DNA from: Callorhinus ursinus
Taxonomy: Eukaryota > Chordata > Mammalia > Carnivora > Otariidae
Length of the DNA stretch: 64,000 bases
Assembly: GCF_003265705.1 (NCBI RefSeq)
Contig: NW_020313288.1
Span: 611,210-675,209 of the forward strand
Reading direction: 5' to 3'
In this document: positions 33,699-44,310 of the stretch, one piece after another
How positions within the stretch are numbered: the first letter of the stretch is position 1
How the letters are laid out: every line of letters starts with the position of its first letter
Position numbers and translations under genes: made by a program
Notes under the pieces: model-generated
What the model was told of the DNA's origin: nothing
Seen by the model: the letters and a program-made list of their open reading frames with translations, nothing else
Database searches by the model: none

Positions 33699-34039
33699 TA
33701 ATTTTGAATATTTCTAATTCCAAAGTATTTTCTATTTCCTCACCATTTCTTCTTTGAGATAGCAGAGCTTTACATGTGTTAAAGGGTTAAGAAATACATA
33801 AAGATTACTGTAAAAATGGCATCAAGTTGGGACAAATTTGCATTTTCAAAACAAGAGTTATAGCAGAATGGGCTGTACAACATGGCCACAAGTCACCTCC
33901 CATCATGCCCTAAAATTTTATCACTCAGCTCCCTACATCCTGTCCATCAGAATGTTCTCCAAGCTGTACCCTCGGGCCACCTGCTCATCCCCACCCCTGG
34001 GTCCCTAAACCAAGCCACTATACTTGTCAGTCCAGGAGA

Positions 34040-34680
34040 ACTGTAAAAGTCTCCTGAGTTCTCACTCGGTCTTTCTTGCCTCCTACAGTCTGTTCCCCAT
34101 GCAGTAAGCTTTTTGAAAATCACAAATCACCAATCTGATTACATCTCCCTCCTGTTTAAAACCCTCCAATGGCTTCCCAGTCTGATGAGAAACCCTTCCC
34201 ATGGCCTATCAGACTTGAAATGAAATGAACCCCTCCATCCCCTGACTCACTACCCCCCACTGACACGGCCTCCCCATTCTTTCTGCTCCAGCCATCTCCA
34301 GTGACCCCGCTGGTGCTTTAAAATGAGTTTCCATCCCAGAGATTTTGAATTCTTGATATTTTCTTCCCTGTCCTCATTAATCCAACCTTGGCCCAAATGT
34401 CATCCTCTCAGAGAGGCCTCGAGTGACCAGCTCTTCCTCCGCGGTCCATATAGCACTGAAAGCCTCACGTCCTGGGAAACCCCATACTATCAACCATTGA
34501 GGGTGGTTGCTCAGCCTTGAGAGACCGTCCCTGGCTACTCTATCCAAAATAAGCCCGACCCAGTTATCCCCCGAGTTGCTATTATATCACTTTTCCTACC
34601 GTGGGAATTGTGTCCCTAGCACCTAGAATGGTGGCTGACAAATAGTAGGCACTCGATAAATATTTCTGACTAAATTAATA
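34040..34680 (+). mobile_element. L2 3' portion
   Basis: It contains ATCACCAATCTGATTACATCTCCCTCCTG, ATCCTCTCAGAGAGGCCTC and CCTAGCACCTAGAATGGTGGCTGACAAATAGTAGGCACTCGATAAATATTT. Confidence 0.85.
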
Positions 34681-34974
34681 ATTGAAGGAAAGGAACTGAT
34701 TCCTGCAGTCCTACGCTTAAGACTCTATCACATAAAAATCTGAAAGAAGCAACCTATTAGAAAGTGGCAAAATCAATTCAGCAGGTGACCCTCAGCATTT
34801 TCATTAAAATGAATAGAATAGAAAAGATCAAGCATAGTTGCCTAAAGTATCATGTTATGAAAAGTTTATTTTAGTTATTTTGTGTTTGTGTGGACTGGGC
34901 CTTTGGGTCAAATGTATTTTTTGCTGTGGTGTTGGGGTCCAAAATGTTTGAAAACCACTCATCTACTTACTGGT

Positions 34975-35225
34975 CAAATGCACAGGCTTTGGCCCCAGAC
35001 TGCTGGGGTTTAAAGCCCTTACAAGCTCTTTGGCACTGTGCAAACTCACTCATTCTTTCCAGACCTCAGTTTCTTGATCTGTTATATAGGGATACTGCAT
35101 AGCACATTTCTCAGGATATGAGTGTGAGATTCAACTGAGTTAGCATACAAAAAAATGCTTAGATCAGTTTCGGGCACCTAAGAACAATTTAATTGGTGCT
35201 CACTAATATGATTACTTGTTGAGTG
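34975..35225 (+). mobile_element. MIR
   Basis: CAGGCTTTGGCCCCAGACTGCTGGGGTTTAAAGCCC, CCAGACCTCAGTTTCTTGATCTGTTATATAGGG and the 3' end form an almost full-length MIR. Confidence 0.85.
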
Positions 35226-35264
35226 AATGAATGAATGGATGAATGGATGAATGAATGAATGAAT
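35222..35264. repeat. (GAAT)n microsatellite
   Basis: Ten or so GAAT/GGAT tetramers at the MIR 3' end. Confidence 0.95.
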
Positions 35265-35498
35265 AGGGCTGAGGTCTAATCTGTGAAATTGCCCTGCCTG
35301 TTTCTTCCCAGAACAAGGTTTCTCTCCTCTTCCCAGAACAAGTTTTCTCTCCAGTCCCTTCTTCTGAATAACTCTATATGTTTATTTATTCTGTTTATTG
35401 TCGGTGTCCCGGTATTAGAATAAAAGCTCCAGCAGAGTGTGGGTTGTTTGTTCTACCTATAGTTTGAACCTACCATCTGGGGGTGGGGGGAGGGAAGA

Positions 35499-35914
35499 GG
35501 GTTGGCAAACATTTTCTATGAAAGTCTGGATAGTAAATATTCTAGTTTCTGTTTATGCCATTCCATCTTTGTGCAATGAATTAACTCTTCACTACTCGAC
35601 TCTGCCTGTGTAGTGTGAAAACAGCCTTCCACAATCTCTTCAAGAATGGGCCTGGCTGTGTTCCCATAAAGCTTTATTTACAAACACAGGCAGACCTAAT
35701 TTGGCCCAAGGTGTGGTCGGCCAACCTTTAAAGATACTGAAAACACTGGATTCCAGTAATACAAGAGTTTCACATAGTTTTCACATGCCACTGAAGATTC
35801 TTCTTTTAATTGTTTTAAACCACTGAAAAGATATTTAAAAACTCTCAGCTTGTGGTCCATGAAAAACAGGCAGCGGGCAGGACTTGGCCTGCAGGTCGGA
35901 GTTTGCTGACCCCA
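35499..35914 (+). mobile_element. hAT-Charlie non-autonomous element
   Basis: It starts GGTTGGCAAACATTTTCTATG and ends TCGGAGTTTGCTGACCCC, with AAAGCTTTATTTACAAACACAGGC inside. It ends about 75 bp before the CpG island. Confidence 0.75.
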
Positions 35915-36093
35915 GACTCAGACTATGCCTGGACGTCCGGTAATCGTTCGTGGGATAAACGAAGGCCCCATTAGAGTCACCGAAATCTAGCCTTCCCGGA
36001 GCAGCGCCACCCACCGGGAGCCGCGCGCGCTTCCCGCTCGCCAACCCTCCGAGCCGCGCGCGCCTCCCGCCAAGCCACGCCCTCCTTCGCGGC

Positions 36094-36162
36094 GATTGGT
36101 CAAGCTTCTCCCTCGTCCTCGCCAGGGGACGCCCCCTCTGACGGACGCTGCGAGCAGCCAAT
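36094..36162. promoter_or_regulatory. Pair of NF-Y CCAAT boxes
   Basis: GCGATTGGTC (inverted CCAAT, 36093-36102) and AGCCAATGG (direct CCAAT, 36156-36164) lie 63 bp apart at the upstream side of the island, about 200-260 bp before the putative exon. The flanking bases match the NF-Y preference only in part. Confidence 0.5.
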
Positions 36163-36252
36163 GGAGTACCGCAGGGCCTTACACCCGGCCCTCCTCGCGC
36201 CCGTTGGAGGGGGGGGGGGAGGCGGGCCGTTGAGGGGTGGGGCGTGGAGCCT

Positions 36253-36271
36253 GGTAACCGTTGCCGGTAAC
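36253..36271 (+). promoter_or_regulatory. X-box motif (RFX binding site)
   Basis: GGTAACCGTTGCCGGTAAC contains the half-sites GTTGCC and GGTAAC with no spacer (36260-36271), a full match to the RFX consensus GTNRCC(N0-3)RGYAAC. A further GGTAAC half-site lies just upstream (36253-36258). RFX proteins bind such palindromes as dimers. It lies between the CCAAT boxes and the putative first exon. Confidence 0.7.
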
Positions 36272-36359
36272 AACGCCCCGCCCCATCGCGGCGGGCGGGC
36301 TAGCAGGCGGGCGGGCGCGCGAGGCGGGCGGGCGGACGGCGGGAGCGGGAGGAGGAGCG

Positions 36360-36491
36360 GCCACAGCCGCCACCGCCGCCGCCATAGAGACTGTAGCCGT
36401 GGAGACTGTTACTTACCAACGGGGACCAACACGCAGCAGCCGCTGCTGCCGCCGCGGGAGCCGCTGCCCGAACTCCCGGCCCGAACTCCAG
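36360..36491 (+). other. RFX2: Putative RFX2 non-coding first exon (5' UTR)
   Basis: After the GC boxes the sequence runs through CCGCC repeats and CTG/CCG-rich sequence typical of a mammalian 5' UTR, and ends in ACTCCAG|GTGACC (junction 36491/36492), a usable splice donor. No convincing coding start exists in this stretch, which agrees with a 5' UTR-only exon. The transcription start is not determined, and 36360 is only a guess placed after the densest GC boxes. The gene name is inferred from synteny. Confidence 0.42.
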
Positions 36492-36654
36492 GTGACCGAT
36501 GCGACCGCCCCGGGCCCGGCCCGACCCGGGAGTGCGGGGGGCGGCGGGGATCCGGATCGGGGGCTCGGGAGGCGGGCGGCACAGCCCTCGCCGGTCACCC
36601 CAAACGTCCGGGATGGCACGCCCGCGGGACCCGTCTCTTCACCCCAGTTCCGCA

Positions 36655-37420
36655 GGCGCGGCCGAGTTTGGGGGAGTCTGGGAACCACCCCCCGACCCTT
36701 TACCCAAACTCGGGGGCAGGTGGGAACCCATCGCCTCACTTTTCAGAAAACTTCCTGAGTTGGGGGCCCCCGAGATCCCTGTCTCACTCTTACCCTAAAA
36801 GTCCCCGAATTGAGTGTGCCCCGGGACCCCTCAAACTTTTATCTTCAAACTCCTTGAACTGGGGCTCCTGGGAACCTCTTTTACTTCCCCCCCAAATCCT
36901 TAAGTTGGGGGCTCCCAGAGACCTCTCTCTCTCACTGCCTCTCAGCTTCTTGAAACCATCTCAAACCCTTGCCTTAAGCTCCCAGAATTGGGGGCTCCTG
37001 CGGACCCCTCTTCTCTTTTACGCCCCAAATCTCTGAAATTGGGGTTCCCGGGGTCTCTACTCTCACTCCTAACCTCAGACTTCTGAATCAGGAGGGCCTG
37101 GAAGACTCGTTTTCACCTTTGCCCCAGTTTCCCGGATTTGGGGTGTCTGGGGGACTGTCTTCTCGTTCTGACCCCCCAGAATTGTGAGTTTGAGGGCTCC
37201 CCTGGAACCCTTTTCTCACTGTTTACCAAGTCGATGCGCTTGTTTTGGGAAAAACACCCCCCTCGCTTTTTCGCCACAAACTCACCGAGAATCGGACTTC
37301 CCAGGGACCCGTTTCTCACCTCTACCAAAAATCGTCGTGGTTAAGGGTCTTCGGACACTCCTCCCCTCTCTCCCTTTGAACCCCACATTCCTGAGTTTGG
37401 GGGATCCTGGGTCTGCCAGT
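36655..37420. repeat. Degenerate minisatellite, about 50-bp period
   Basis: A unit of the form GAATTGGGGGCTCCTGGGGACCCCTCTTCTCACTCTTA plus a short AAA-rich joint recurs about 15 times with strong divergence. Recognisable unit starts are near 36664, 36708, 36757, 36807, 36856, 36902, 36985, 37035, 37085, 37134, 37179, 37287, 37340 and 37393. Most spacings are 46-53 bp, and the larger gaps are near multiples. The G run TTGGGGG is always on the plus strand and the pyrimidine block follows it. The array starts directly after the CpG island. Confidence 0.75.
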
Positions 37421-38877
37421 GTTTCCTACCCCCTCGGGAGGCCCCTTCGCACAGCCGCATCGCCCCCATTTGGACTGATCTCCAAGCGAGAAGAGTTTCA
37501 CCAGAAGTTGTGTTTTTGTTTTGTTTTGTTTTTTTAATGTATTTATTTTGTTTAAAGAGCCTACCTTGTGGCCCCAAACTGCTCGGTGACATTTTCTCCT
37601 GAGATTGTGTGAGTGCGCGTATGTTTGTGAATTTAAACCCCACCCCTGAACCCCATCCCCCTCCGAAGCGCAGTCTGGCACACACACGGACACACGCGTG
37701 CACACATACACACACAAACACACACACACCACCACCCCCCAATACTCTGTTCCTTTCCTGTCCTGAGAGAAGCCAGGGGCTCCCTCTGGCTCCGTCCCGG
37801 GCCCCGCTGGCTGTTCTCACTGCTGCACTAGGAAAGTTAGGTTTCCCGATCCTCGTGGCTATTTCAAGGGCCCCTGGGGCCAAGTGCCCCTGCCATTCCA
37901 GCAGAGGCGGGGGTGGTTCACCGTCCTAATTTTAACCTCCTGGTTTCCCTGCAGGAATGAGGGAGGGAGTCCAGGTCTGCCTTCCCCATAGACCTCCTGC
38001 CTGCTTCTGGGTGTTTTCATTAATGCAGCCCCCCAACACACACGCCTGTACTCAGCTGTTTCTTGCTCTGTGCAATTAACCAGCGGTGCAGACTTTCCTG
38101 GGTTTTTTTCCCCTCCCAGTCAGCTTTATCTCTGCAAATCCAAAATACCAAACCTTATACAAGACTCTCTTTCAACTAAGACTCCCCCAACTAAATAATT
38201 ATGCTAATAATAATGACCCAAACAGCAACAACAAAACCTTATTTTTTTTCTGCACATATTGTCAACATGTTTTTATCCTTTGGCTTCATGCTATGAAACA
38301 TAATTTGTGTGCTTCTATAAAGACCCTTACCCTGCGTCCGGGGAGTATCAGGGCTGGCTACCTGTTCTTTCTCCCACTCAAGTTTAAAAATGTGAACCCA
38401 CTCCAGAATAACCCTAGAGATGGCTTCTCACCTGCCCTTGCCAGAGAAGTGAGAGTGTACGGTGAGCACCTTCCCTCCTTCTCCCCTCCCCGCCTCCAGA
38501 ATCCAATCTCCTCAGTCACTGATCAGTGCTAACTTCGCCAGCCAAAGGGCCTGGTAAAGTATGAGCGGGGACTTGGTCATTTTTAAAAAAGATTTCCTAT
38601 ACATGATGGACAAGCTGACAGCTTCTGTGATCCTGTGATATTTGGCTGATTTAGGCTGGGAATGAGTTCAGAAACAGTTTGCTTCTGCAGTAAAAGCAAA
38701 ACTGAATTATTTAGCCTTTAGGTACATTCCTCTTTTATGCCAGATAAACTGCCCAGACACTCCCAAGGGGCATCTGGGAGCAGGGGAACAGAGTTATTAA
38801 TTACAGCAAGGCGACAGAATGAGTTCTTTGAAATTCTGTTGATATTTGCATTCTGGGTGAAGGACGTACATTACCTT
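37421..38877. other. Unassigned stretch of putative intron 1
   Basis: It includes an impure (CA)n run (37679-37730) and a T-rich tract near 37515-37550. No exon was seen. Confidence 0.5.
37679..37730. repeat. Impure (CA)n microsatellite
   Basis: CACACACACGGACACACGCG followed by further CA/TACA units. Confidence 0.9.
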
Positions 38878-39066
38878 TTTTTTTTTTTTAAAGATTTTAT
38901 TTACTTATTTGAGAGAGAGCGTGGAGCAAGGGAGGGACGGAGGGAGAGGGAGAAGCAGACTCCCCGCTGAGTGGGGAGCCCGCCATGGGGCTCAATCCCA
39001 GGACCCTAAGATCATGACCTGAGCTGAAGGCAGACACTTAACCAACAGAGCCACCCAGGGGCCCCG
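38878..39066 (-). mobile_element. Carnivore SINE
   Basis: Duplications GGACGTACATTACCTT (38862-38877) and GGACATACATTACCTT (39067-39082) differ only at a CpG. Confidence 0.95.
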
Positions 39067-39082
39067 GGACATACATTACCTT

Positions 39083-39834
39083 AATATTCATCTTTTAGCC
39101 ATCTTATCACCAAAGCACGGCTGGGATGGAGCCAGTCACCAGAAATGCAGATGCTGGGAAATTGTTTATCTGGATCTCATTCCTTTGAGCTAATTTGTCG
39201 TTCGAGATTCGAGTTACAATTATTTTTTGTTTGTCAATATTTAATTATTTGAACTTTTGCTATTATTACAGAGTCAAAATCTTGAATGTACCGGTGGGAT
39301 TTTTATAGGCACTTGTGGTGGTTTTGCTCGTAAAATTCCAAGGCCAGTAGGAACCATATCTTATAATCTATTTGACTTTTTTAAATTAACTGCGAGGTGA
39401 CCACTTGTTTAAATAATGTGCCCCCCTCTCCGACACCTACCTACTTGTAAAATGTGAACTATTTAAAAGGCAAGGAAAGTTCCCAGAGAAATCATCTTGC
39501 TAGTTGGGACCCTCGCCAAACTTGGGGACAGGAAGGTGTAAGTGCTGACCCTGTGGCTGAAACCAGGGGTTTCAGATGCACCCAGCAAAGACATCCATAT
39601 TTCTGCACCAGGCTGCATGAGTATTCCCATCAAATGGGTAGATGAGGACCAGAAACAACCTCAGGCCAGTTTAGGTCAGATTTTGTCTGTGCCACATTTA
39701 CAAAAAAGTTTCCAGTTTTCAGGGCTTTTTTGGATATCAGCATTGTTATAAGGGATCGTGGACTTCCGTATTCAAAAAGGCCTTTTGACTCCCTTTCTGT
39801 TATTTAAAGGATGAGTAGCTCCGTCACAGACCAA
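39083..39834. other. Unassigned, AT-rich unique block
   Basis: 39130-39420 is repeat-poor and AT-rich. No exon recognised. Confidence 0.5.
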
Positions 39835-39900
39835 GTTCTCTAGACACGTGCCTGGCACAGAGGGTGTACTTAATTTGCTGAATGGGTGAATGAATGGAAT
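39835..39900 (+). mobile_element. L2 3'-tail fragment
   Basis: ACACGTGCCTGGCACAGAGGGTGTACTTAATTTGCTGAATGGGTGAATGAATGG. Confidence 0.55.
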
Positions 39901-40554
39901 ATGCATTGGGAATTAGAGAGGAAACTGAAAACCGCCTACATGCTTCTTGGAGACCGCAAGAGCAGCAAAGGAATTCTTACGGGGTGGGGGGTTGGAGGGA
40001 AAAGAGAAGGAAGACCCAGACTCTTCCTTGAAGAGAGGAAGACCCAGAATCAAGGATGTGTGGGATAAGGAGTAGGTGACAGAGGATGCAGAGAAGAGCC
40101 AGGGAGAGAGCCTGACAGGTCTGGGGGAATCATTCGGGCCTGGGAAGCATGGCCCTGCCCAAGAGGATGAGGAAGGTCTTTCTAGCAGAGAAGTCTGTGT
40201 GGCTACTCGCTGGACGCATCCAGGTGGATTCTGACAGGCAACCTAAACACAAGGTGGCCAAACTGAGCTCCCCGTGGGCCCCACAGTCTGCTCCTCCAGG
40301 CCCTGCACCCCCTTTGAGTATCAGCTGGCTTCTCCTGGTTGATCAGGCCAGAACTTTCTCGCAAGCCATGGGCAGAAGCTCCAACTCCACCCCATCAGTG
40401 GAGACGTAGGCTCTGACCATGCCTCACCCACCACCTCCACGACCAGCCCCCGCTCCGGGCCACCAGCCCCTCTTACCCAGATGATCCCAGACTGTTTGTT
40501 AACCTGGCGGGGGTGGGGCTGGGGGGCATATTACCTTCTGTCGTGTCTCCCTCA
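39901..40554. other. Unassigned non-coding stretch
   Basis: Unique sequence; nothing recognised. Confidence 0.5.
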
Positions 40555-41050
40555 GCTCAGAACCCCCCACGGCTCCCATCTTGCCCGGAACAAAGGCCAA
40601 AGCCTCTTCCCACCCTGGGCCTCTCCACCCCAATACTCTGGCCTCATCTCTGCCGCTGATCTTGTTCCTCACTCCACATCAACCCTGCAGGCCTGTTGGG
40701 AGTTCCTCAAGCCTTCTGCCTAGAAATCTCTTCACCCAAGTAATGGGGGGCTGCTCCTGCCCTGTCTTCAGGCCTTTTCTCAGATGTCACCTTCCCAGGC
40801 CTCTCACTCAAAAGTGACACACACTCAGCCTCCTTCCCCGCTGTCTCTTTCCTCTGCATTTATCACTCACATGCACACATAATGACATAATGCACGTTTA
40901 CTTTATAACCACCGTCCGGCCCCTCATTAGAAGGTCAGCTCCTTAAGGGGAGGAAGCACTGTGTTTTATTAACTTCTCTTTCCTCCGGGCTGAGCACAAT
41001 TCTGACGCTGAGGAGGCTCTCAATCAGTATGTGTTAAATGAATAAATAAA
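40555..41050 (+). mobile_element. L2 3' portion
   Basis: It contains TTCTCAGATGTCACCTTCCCAGGCC, CATTAGAAGGTCAGCTCCTTAAGGGGAGGAAGCACTGTG and CTCTCAATCAGTATGTGTTAAATGAATAAATAAA. Confidence 0.85.
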
Positions 41051-42121
41051 CCGTTTCCCACCCACCTATGGGGGAGGCCCATCTAGAAATGGAGAGTCGC
41101 TCCTTACCTGCCATATGTCGCCGCCCATGTGTCTTGGGACAGCTTGGGTTGGACAGAGAAGGGCTCGCGTGCGGTGTCTCTGCTGCTTAGCTCGGGGGGG
41201 CGGGGAGGGGGCTCCAGGTAAGGTGTGGCGTCCGTGAACTAGGTAATCATACCGGCGTGGCTGCTGTATTAAGAAATACTATTTATCATTGTGTGGCACC
41301 GGGCCTGGCCCAGAGTCGGTGGCTCCACAAAGACTGGCTTTTTACTCTTCTATCACTATTGTTACTATTCGGGAGCAAATGAGCAGTAGTGGCCTGGGAT
41401 CATGTTCTTATTTGGGTTTTCCAACCCATGCAAGCATTGAGGAGGCATTCGGGAGCTGTGTTTTGCCTGATGGAGCCCATGAGCCTCCACTGTCTGTCTG
41501 AGGTGGGGGAAATGCCCTTCCGTGAGTGTAGAAATTCCCTGGGACAAATATCGTTCCTCAAGGGTAAGCGCTCAGCAAAAACACCAAGTGGCTGGAAGTC
41601 CCCCGTGCTGGTTGTGGCCAGGGCCCGTCTGCACCTAGTCCCCACACATCACCTCCTCGGGTGGGCTCTGGCAAGTGGCCAGCTCTGCCGGTAGGACTGA
41701 CACATGAGAACACTTAGAAACTGGTTTCCCTTCTCTGTTACCGCTGGCTCATGGGTGCCATCCTGATCGGAGTCTGGAAATCGGCCACTCAGAGGTGAGA
41801 TCCAGCCCACTCTTCGTGCCAGGACTCGAGTCAGGCCCTCAGGAGCCGATAGGCTGGCCCGGCTCCTGGCTGAGCTTCCCTTCGCTCTCCCCAAAATGCA
41901 TTCCTGCTTTATGATACACAAGTTTTGTGCGTTTGAAAACCCTGCTGTATGCCCTGGCAGCTCCTTTTTCTTATTTTCAGTTTTCTTGAATCTGATGACT
42001 TTCTGAGAAGTGGAGTTGACTTCCCAAACCTGTAGGTGGTACATACAGCAAGGGGGTATCAGATGCTGTGAATCAGACCACATCTGCCGTAGTCCGCGTT
42101 GAAAAAAGATGGAAATAAAAA
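41051..42121. other. Unassigned stretch
   Basis: A possible MIR/L2 tail (GGGCCTGGCCCAGAGTCGGTGGCTC) lies near 41300. Otherwise unique, no exon. Confidence 0.5.
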
Positions 42122-42132
42122 TCATACAGTCA

Positions 42133-42330
42133 AGGGCGCCTGGGTGGCTCAGTCGTTAAGCATCTGCCTTTGGCTCAGGTCATGATCCCAGGGTCCTGGG
42201 ATCGAGCCCCGCATCGGGCTCCCTGCTCCGGGGGGAGCCTGCTTCTCCCTCTCCCACTCCCCCTGCTTGTGTTCCCTCTCTCGCTGTGTCTCTCCCTGTA
42301 AAATAAATAAATAAAATCTTTAAAAAAAAG
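42133..42330 (+). mobile_element. Carnivore SINE, near-consensus
   Basis: Duplications TCATACAGTCA lie at 42122-42132 and 42331-42341. It is almost unmutated, so probably among the youngest insertions here. Confidence 0.95.
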
Positions 42331-42504
42331 TCATACAGTCATTAAAAATATGTCATACTTCATGGAAGGCCTGGTACAGTGATTATTTTCACTTACTGTG
42401 TAATGCAGCCCAGACATGCTATAGGCAGTAAGCCTCTAAGACTAAGGTCTCTGTAGTTACTTTGAGTATGTGCGTGTGTGTAAGAGCTAGGCCACTGGGC
42501 CCAG

Positions 42505-42900
42505 GATTGCCCTGCAGGAGGTGACATTTGCGTTGAGACTGAAATGAGAAGGAAAAGCAGCCCTGTGGCGGTCAGAGGGAAGAACCTTCCAGGCATGGGG
42601 TGGGGGTCAGGTGCAAAGGCCCTGTAGCTGGAGAACACAGCTGGGCCTGGTCAAGGCAGACAAAGGCAGCCATGAGGTTGATGCCCGGTGAGCAAAAGGA
42701 GAAAGGCAGAGGTCCCCAAAGGCCATGCGGGAAGAGTCTGGATGCTATTCTGAGTATTTAGATGGTCTAAGTACAAATCAGATCGGTGATGGCCAGCTGT
42801 TTACTGGACCTCTGACATCTGTTCATTCATTCATTCATTCATTCATTCATTCATTCATTCCTTCTTCGGAATCAAGCACTAACCTCTGAGGCTACAAAGA
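42505..42900 (-). mobile_element. L2 remnant with a tetranucleotide repeat
   Basis: GAGGTGACATTTGCGTTGAGACTGAAATGAGAAGG and CTTCCAGGCATGGGGTGGGGGTCAGGTGCAAAGGCCC are reversed L2 sequence. (ATTC)n expands at 42822-42863. Confidence 0.55.
42822..42863. repeat. (ATTC)n microsatellite
   Basis: About ten uninterrupted TTCA/ATTC tetramers. Confidence 0.96.
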
Positions 42901-43063
42901 CCAAGAGCAACTAGGAGAGGGGGACAGTCTCAAAAGTGGTTGTGCTAGACTGGGGCAGGCAGTTGGGTGGGGACAGTGGTGGCGTGGCTGTTTTCAGGAA
43001 CCCGCAAACAGCTCCTCCCAGCCGGGGAGCAGGGTGTAAGGGAGATTAGGTGAGAGAGAAGAG

Positions 43064-43293
43064 CAGGTGTCAGCAGACTATGGCCCTCAGGTCAGTTCCA
43101 GCCTGCGCTGTGGCCTGTGTCTATGGGTAAAGCTTTATTGGAACTCAGCCATGCTCGTTCATTTACATACCACCTCCGGCTGCTTCTGCAAAACAACCGC
43201 AGAGTCAAGTATTTGTGACCGAAGCAAAAGGTGACCAGCAAAACCTAAAATATTTACTGTCTGGGCCTTTATAGGAAAAGTGTGCTGAGCTCT
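43064..43293 (-). mobile_element. hAT-Charlie non-autonomous element
   Basis: TGTCAGCAGACTATGGCCCTC, AAGCTTTATTGGAACTCAGCCATGCTCGTTC and AAAACCTAAAATATTTACTGTCTGGGCC. Confidence 0.75.
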
Positions 43294-43847
43294 GGCTAAG
43301 CCGAGTAGGGCTTGTCTCTGGTGCTGGGCTGAGACAGTGGGGAAGTGGCTCTGTGATCAGGCATGATTTTGGAGGGTGTGTCAGAAGGCTTGGAGTCGAG
43401 TCTGGAGTCATAGACCAGGTGAAGGGCGACAGGGGCCTGCCCGACAGCATGGGCCAGGCTGGGACTTATGGACTCGCTGGGCCAAGGGGCGGGGAGGGCG
43501 ATTCCCAGGTGCCTGGCGTTGGGGAGCCGGCAGAATGTGTCACTGCGGTGAGTCAGGGACCACGGGAGAAGCTGGTGTCAGGCAGGGGAAGTAATGAGTT
43601 CAGCTGTGGGCTTGGCTGCCTTGAGGTGTCTGTGGGACATCCGGGTGGGGACTGCTTTCCAGTAGGCAGCTGGATTGCAGGGTCTGGAGCCGCCCGGCGC
43701 CGCTCCAGGCTAGGGGTTAGCCTCTAGGAGCTGTCAGCATATAGATGGTCATTTCATGGATGGAGCAGATGGAGGAGACCATCCAAGGAGACAGTGTAGA
43801 GTGAGAACAGAAGCAGGAACCAACGAAGAGTCAGCAGAGGAAAGTGG
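43294..43847. other. Unassigned non-coding stretch
   Basis: GC-moderate; no exon recognised. Confidence 0.5.
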
Positions 43848-44310
43848 TTTTTTTAAGTTGTGGCAGCATACTGTGACGGGCAGTTTACCATTTCACCCAC
43901 ACCTAGGTGTGCAATTCGGCGGTATTGAGTGCATTCCGATGGCGTGCAGCCATCCCCACTCGTTCCAAAACTTCTTTGTCACCCCAAATAGAAGCTCTGG
44001 TCCCAGTAGCAGAAACCCCCAGCTCCCTCTCCCACCCTCCCAGGCCCCTAGTAATCTTTGATCTACTTTCCGTCCCTCTGAATTTACCTCTTCTAGATGT
44101 TTCGCCGAATCATATAGAACTTGTGTCCTTTCGTGTCTGGCTTTTCTCGCTGCGCACAACGCCCACCAGGTTCATCCACATTGCAGGGTGTGCGAGAGTG
44201 GTGTTCCTCTTTATGGATGAGTGATATTCCAGGGTGTGGACGGGCCACACCGTGTCCACCCACTTGTCTGTCAGCGGACACTGTGACATTTGGCTACTGT
44301 GACAAGTGCC
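43848..44310 (-). mobile_element. Old L1 3'-end fragment
   Basis: Reversed L1M 3' UTR: GCGGTATTGAGTGCATTCCGATGGCGTGCAGCCATCCCC, GAATCATATAGAACTTGTGTCC, CAGGTTCATCCACATTGCAGGG. Confidence 0.8.

Larger units (their letters stand above)
29785..33770 (-). mobile_element. Long old L1 (3' UTR and part of ORF2)
   Basis: The longest element of the window. The plus strand runs from AATAACTTTATTGAGCTACAATTCATATACC through ACTGAGCATCATGTTTTCAAGG, CTTATCAGATATATGATTAGC and CCTTCTGGTCCTAGGC to TTTTCTATTTCCTCACCATTTCTTC, all reversed L1. Reading frames are heavily broken. It is interrupted by the 83-bp retrocopy (30939), a younger L1 segment (31932) and two SINEs (33296, 33520). Confidence 0.9.
35990..36620 (+). 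promoter_or_regulatory. RFX2: CpG island promoter, probably RFX2
   Basis: About 630 bp of GC- and CpG-dense sequence stands out sharply from the AT-rich flanks. It holds an inverted CCAAT box (GATTGG, 36094-36099), a direct CCAAT box (36158-36162), GC boxes (for example CCCCGCCCC near 36277) and an X-box (36260-36271). There is no TATA box, so it looks like a dispersed CpG-island promoter. The RFX2 assignment is inference: in human the gene beside ACSBG2, divergently oriented with a spacing of tens of kilobases, is RFX2. Here ACSBG2 is on the minus strand and the island points to the plus strand. An unannotated lncRNA or another gene is the main alternative. Confidence 0.65.

Noticed and set aside
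29785..33770. Possible intact L1 coding capacity
   Set aside because: Only short frames remain; many stops, several insertions, and the 5' part is missing.
36161..37036. Long plus-strand open frame (291 codons) starting at the CCAAT box of the CpG island
   Set aside because: It begins upstream of the likely transcription start, crosses the putative splice donor and runs into the minisatellite. Gly/Arg/Pro-rich low-complexity translation in high-GC DNA; no family resemblance.
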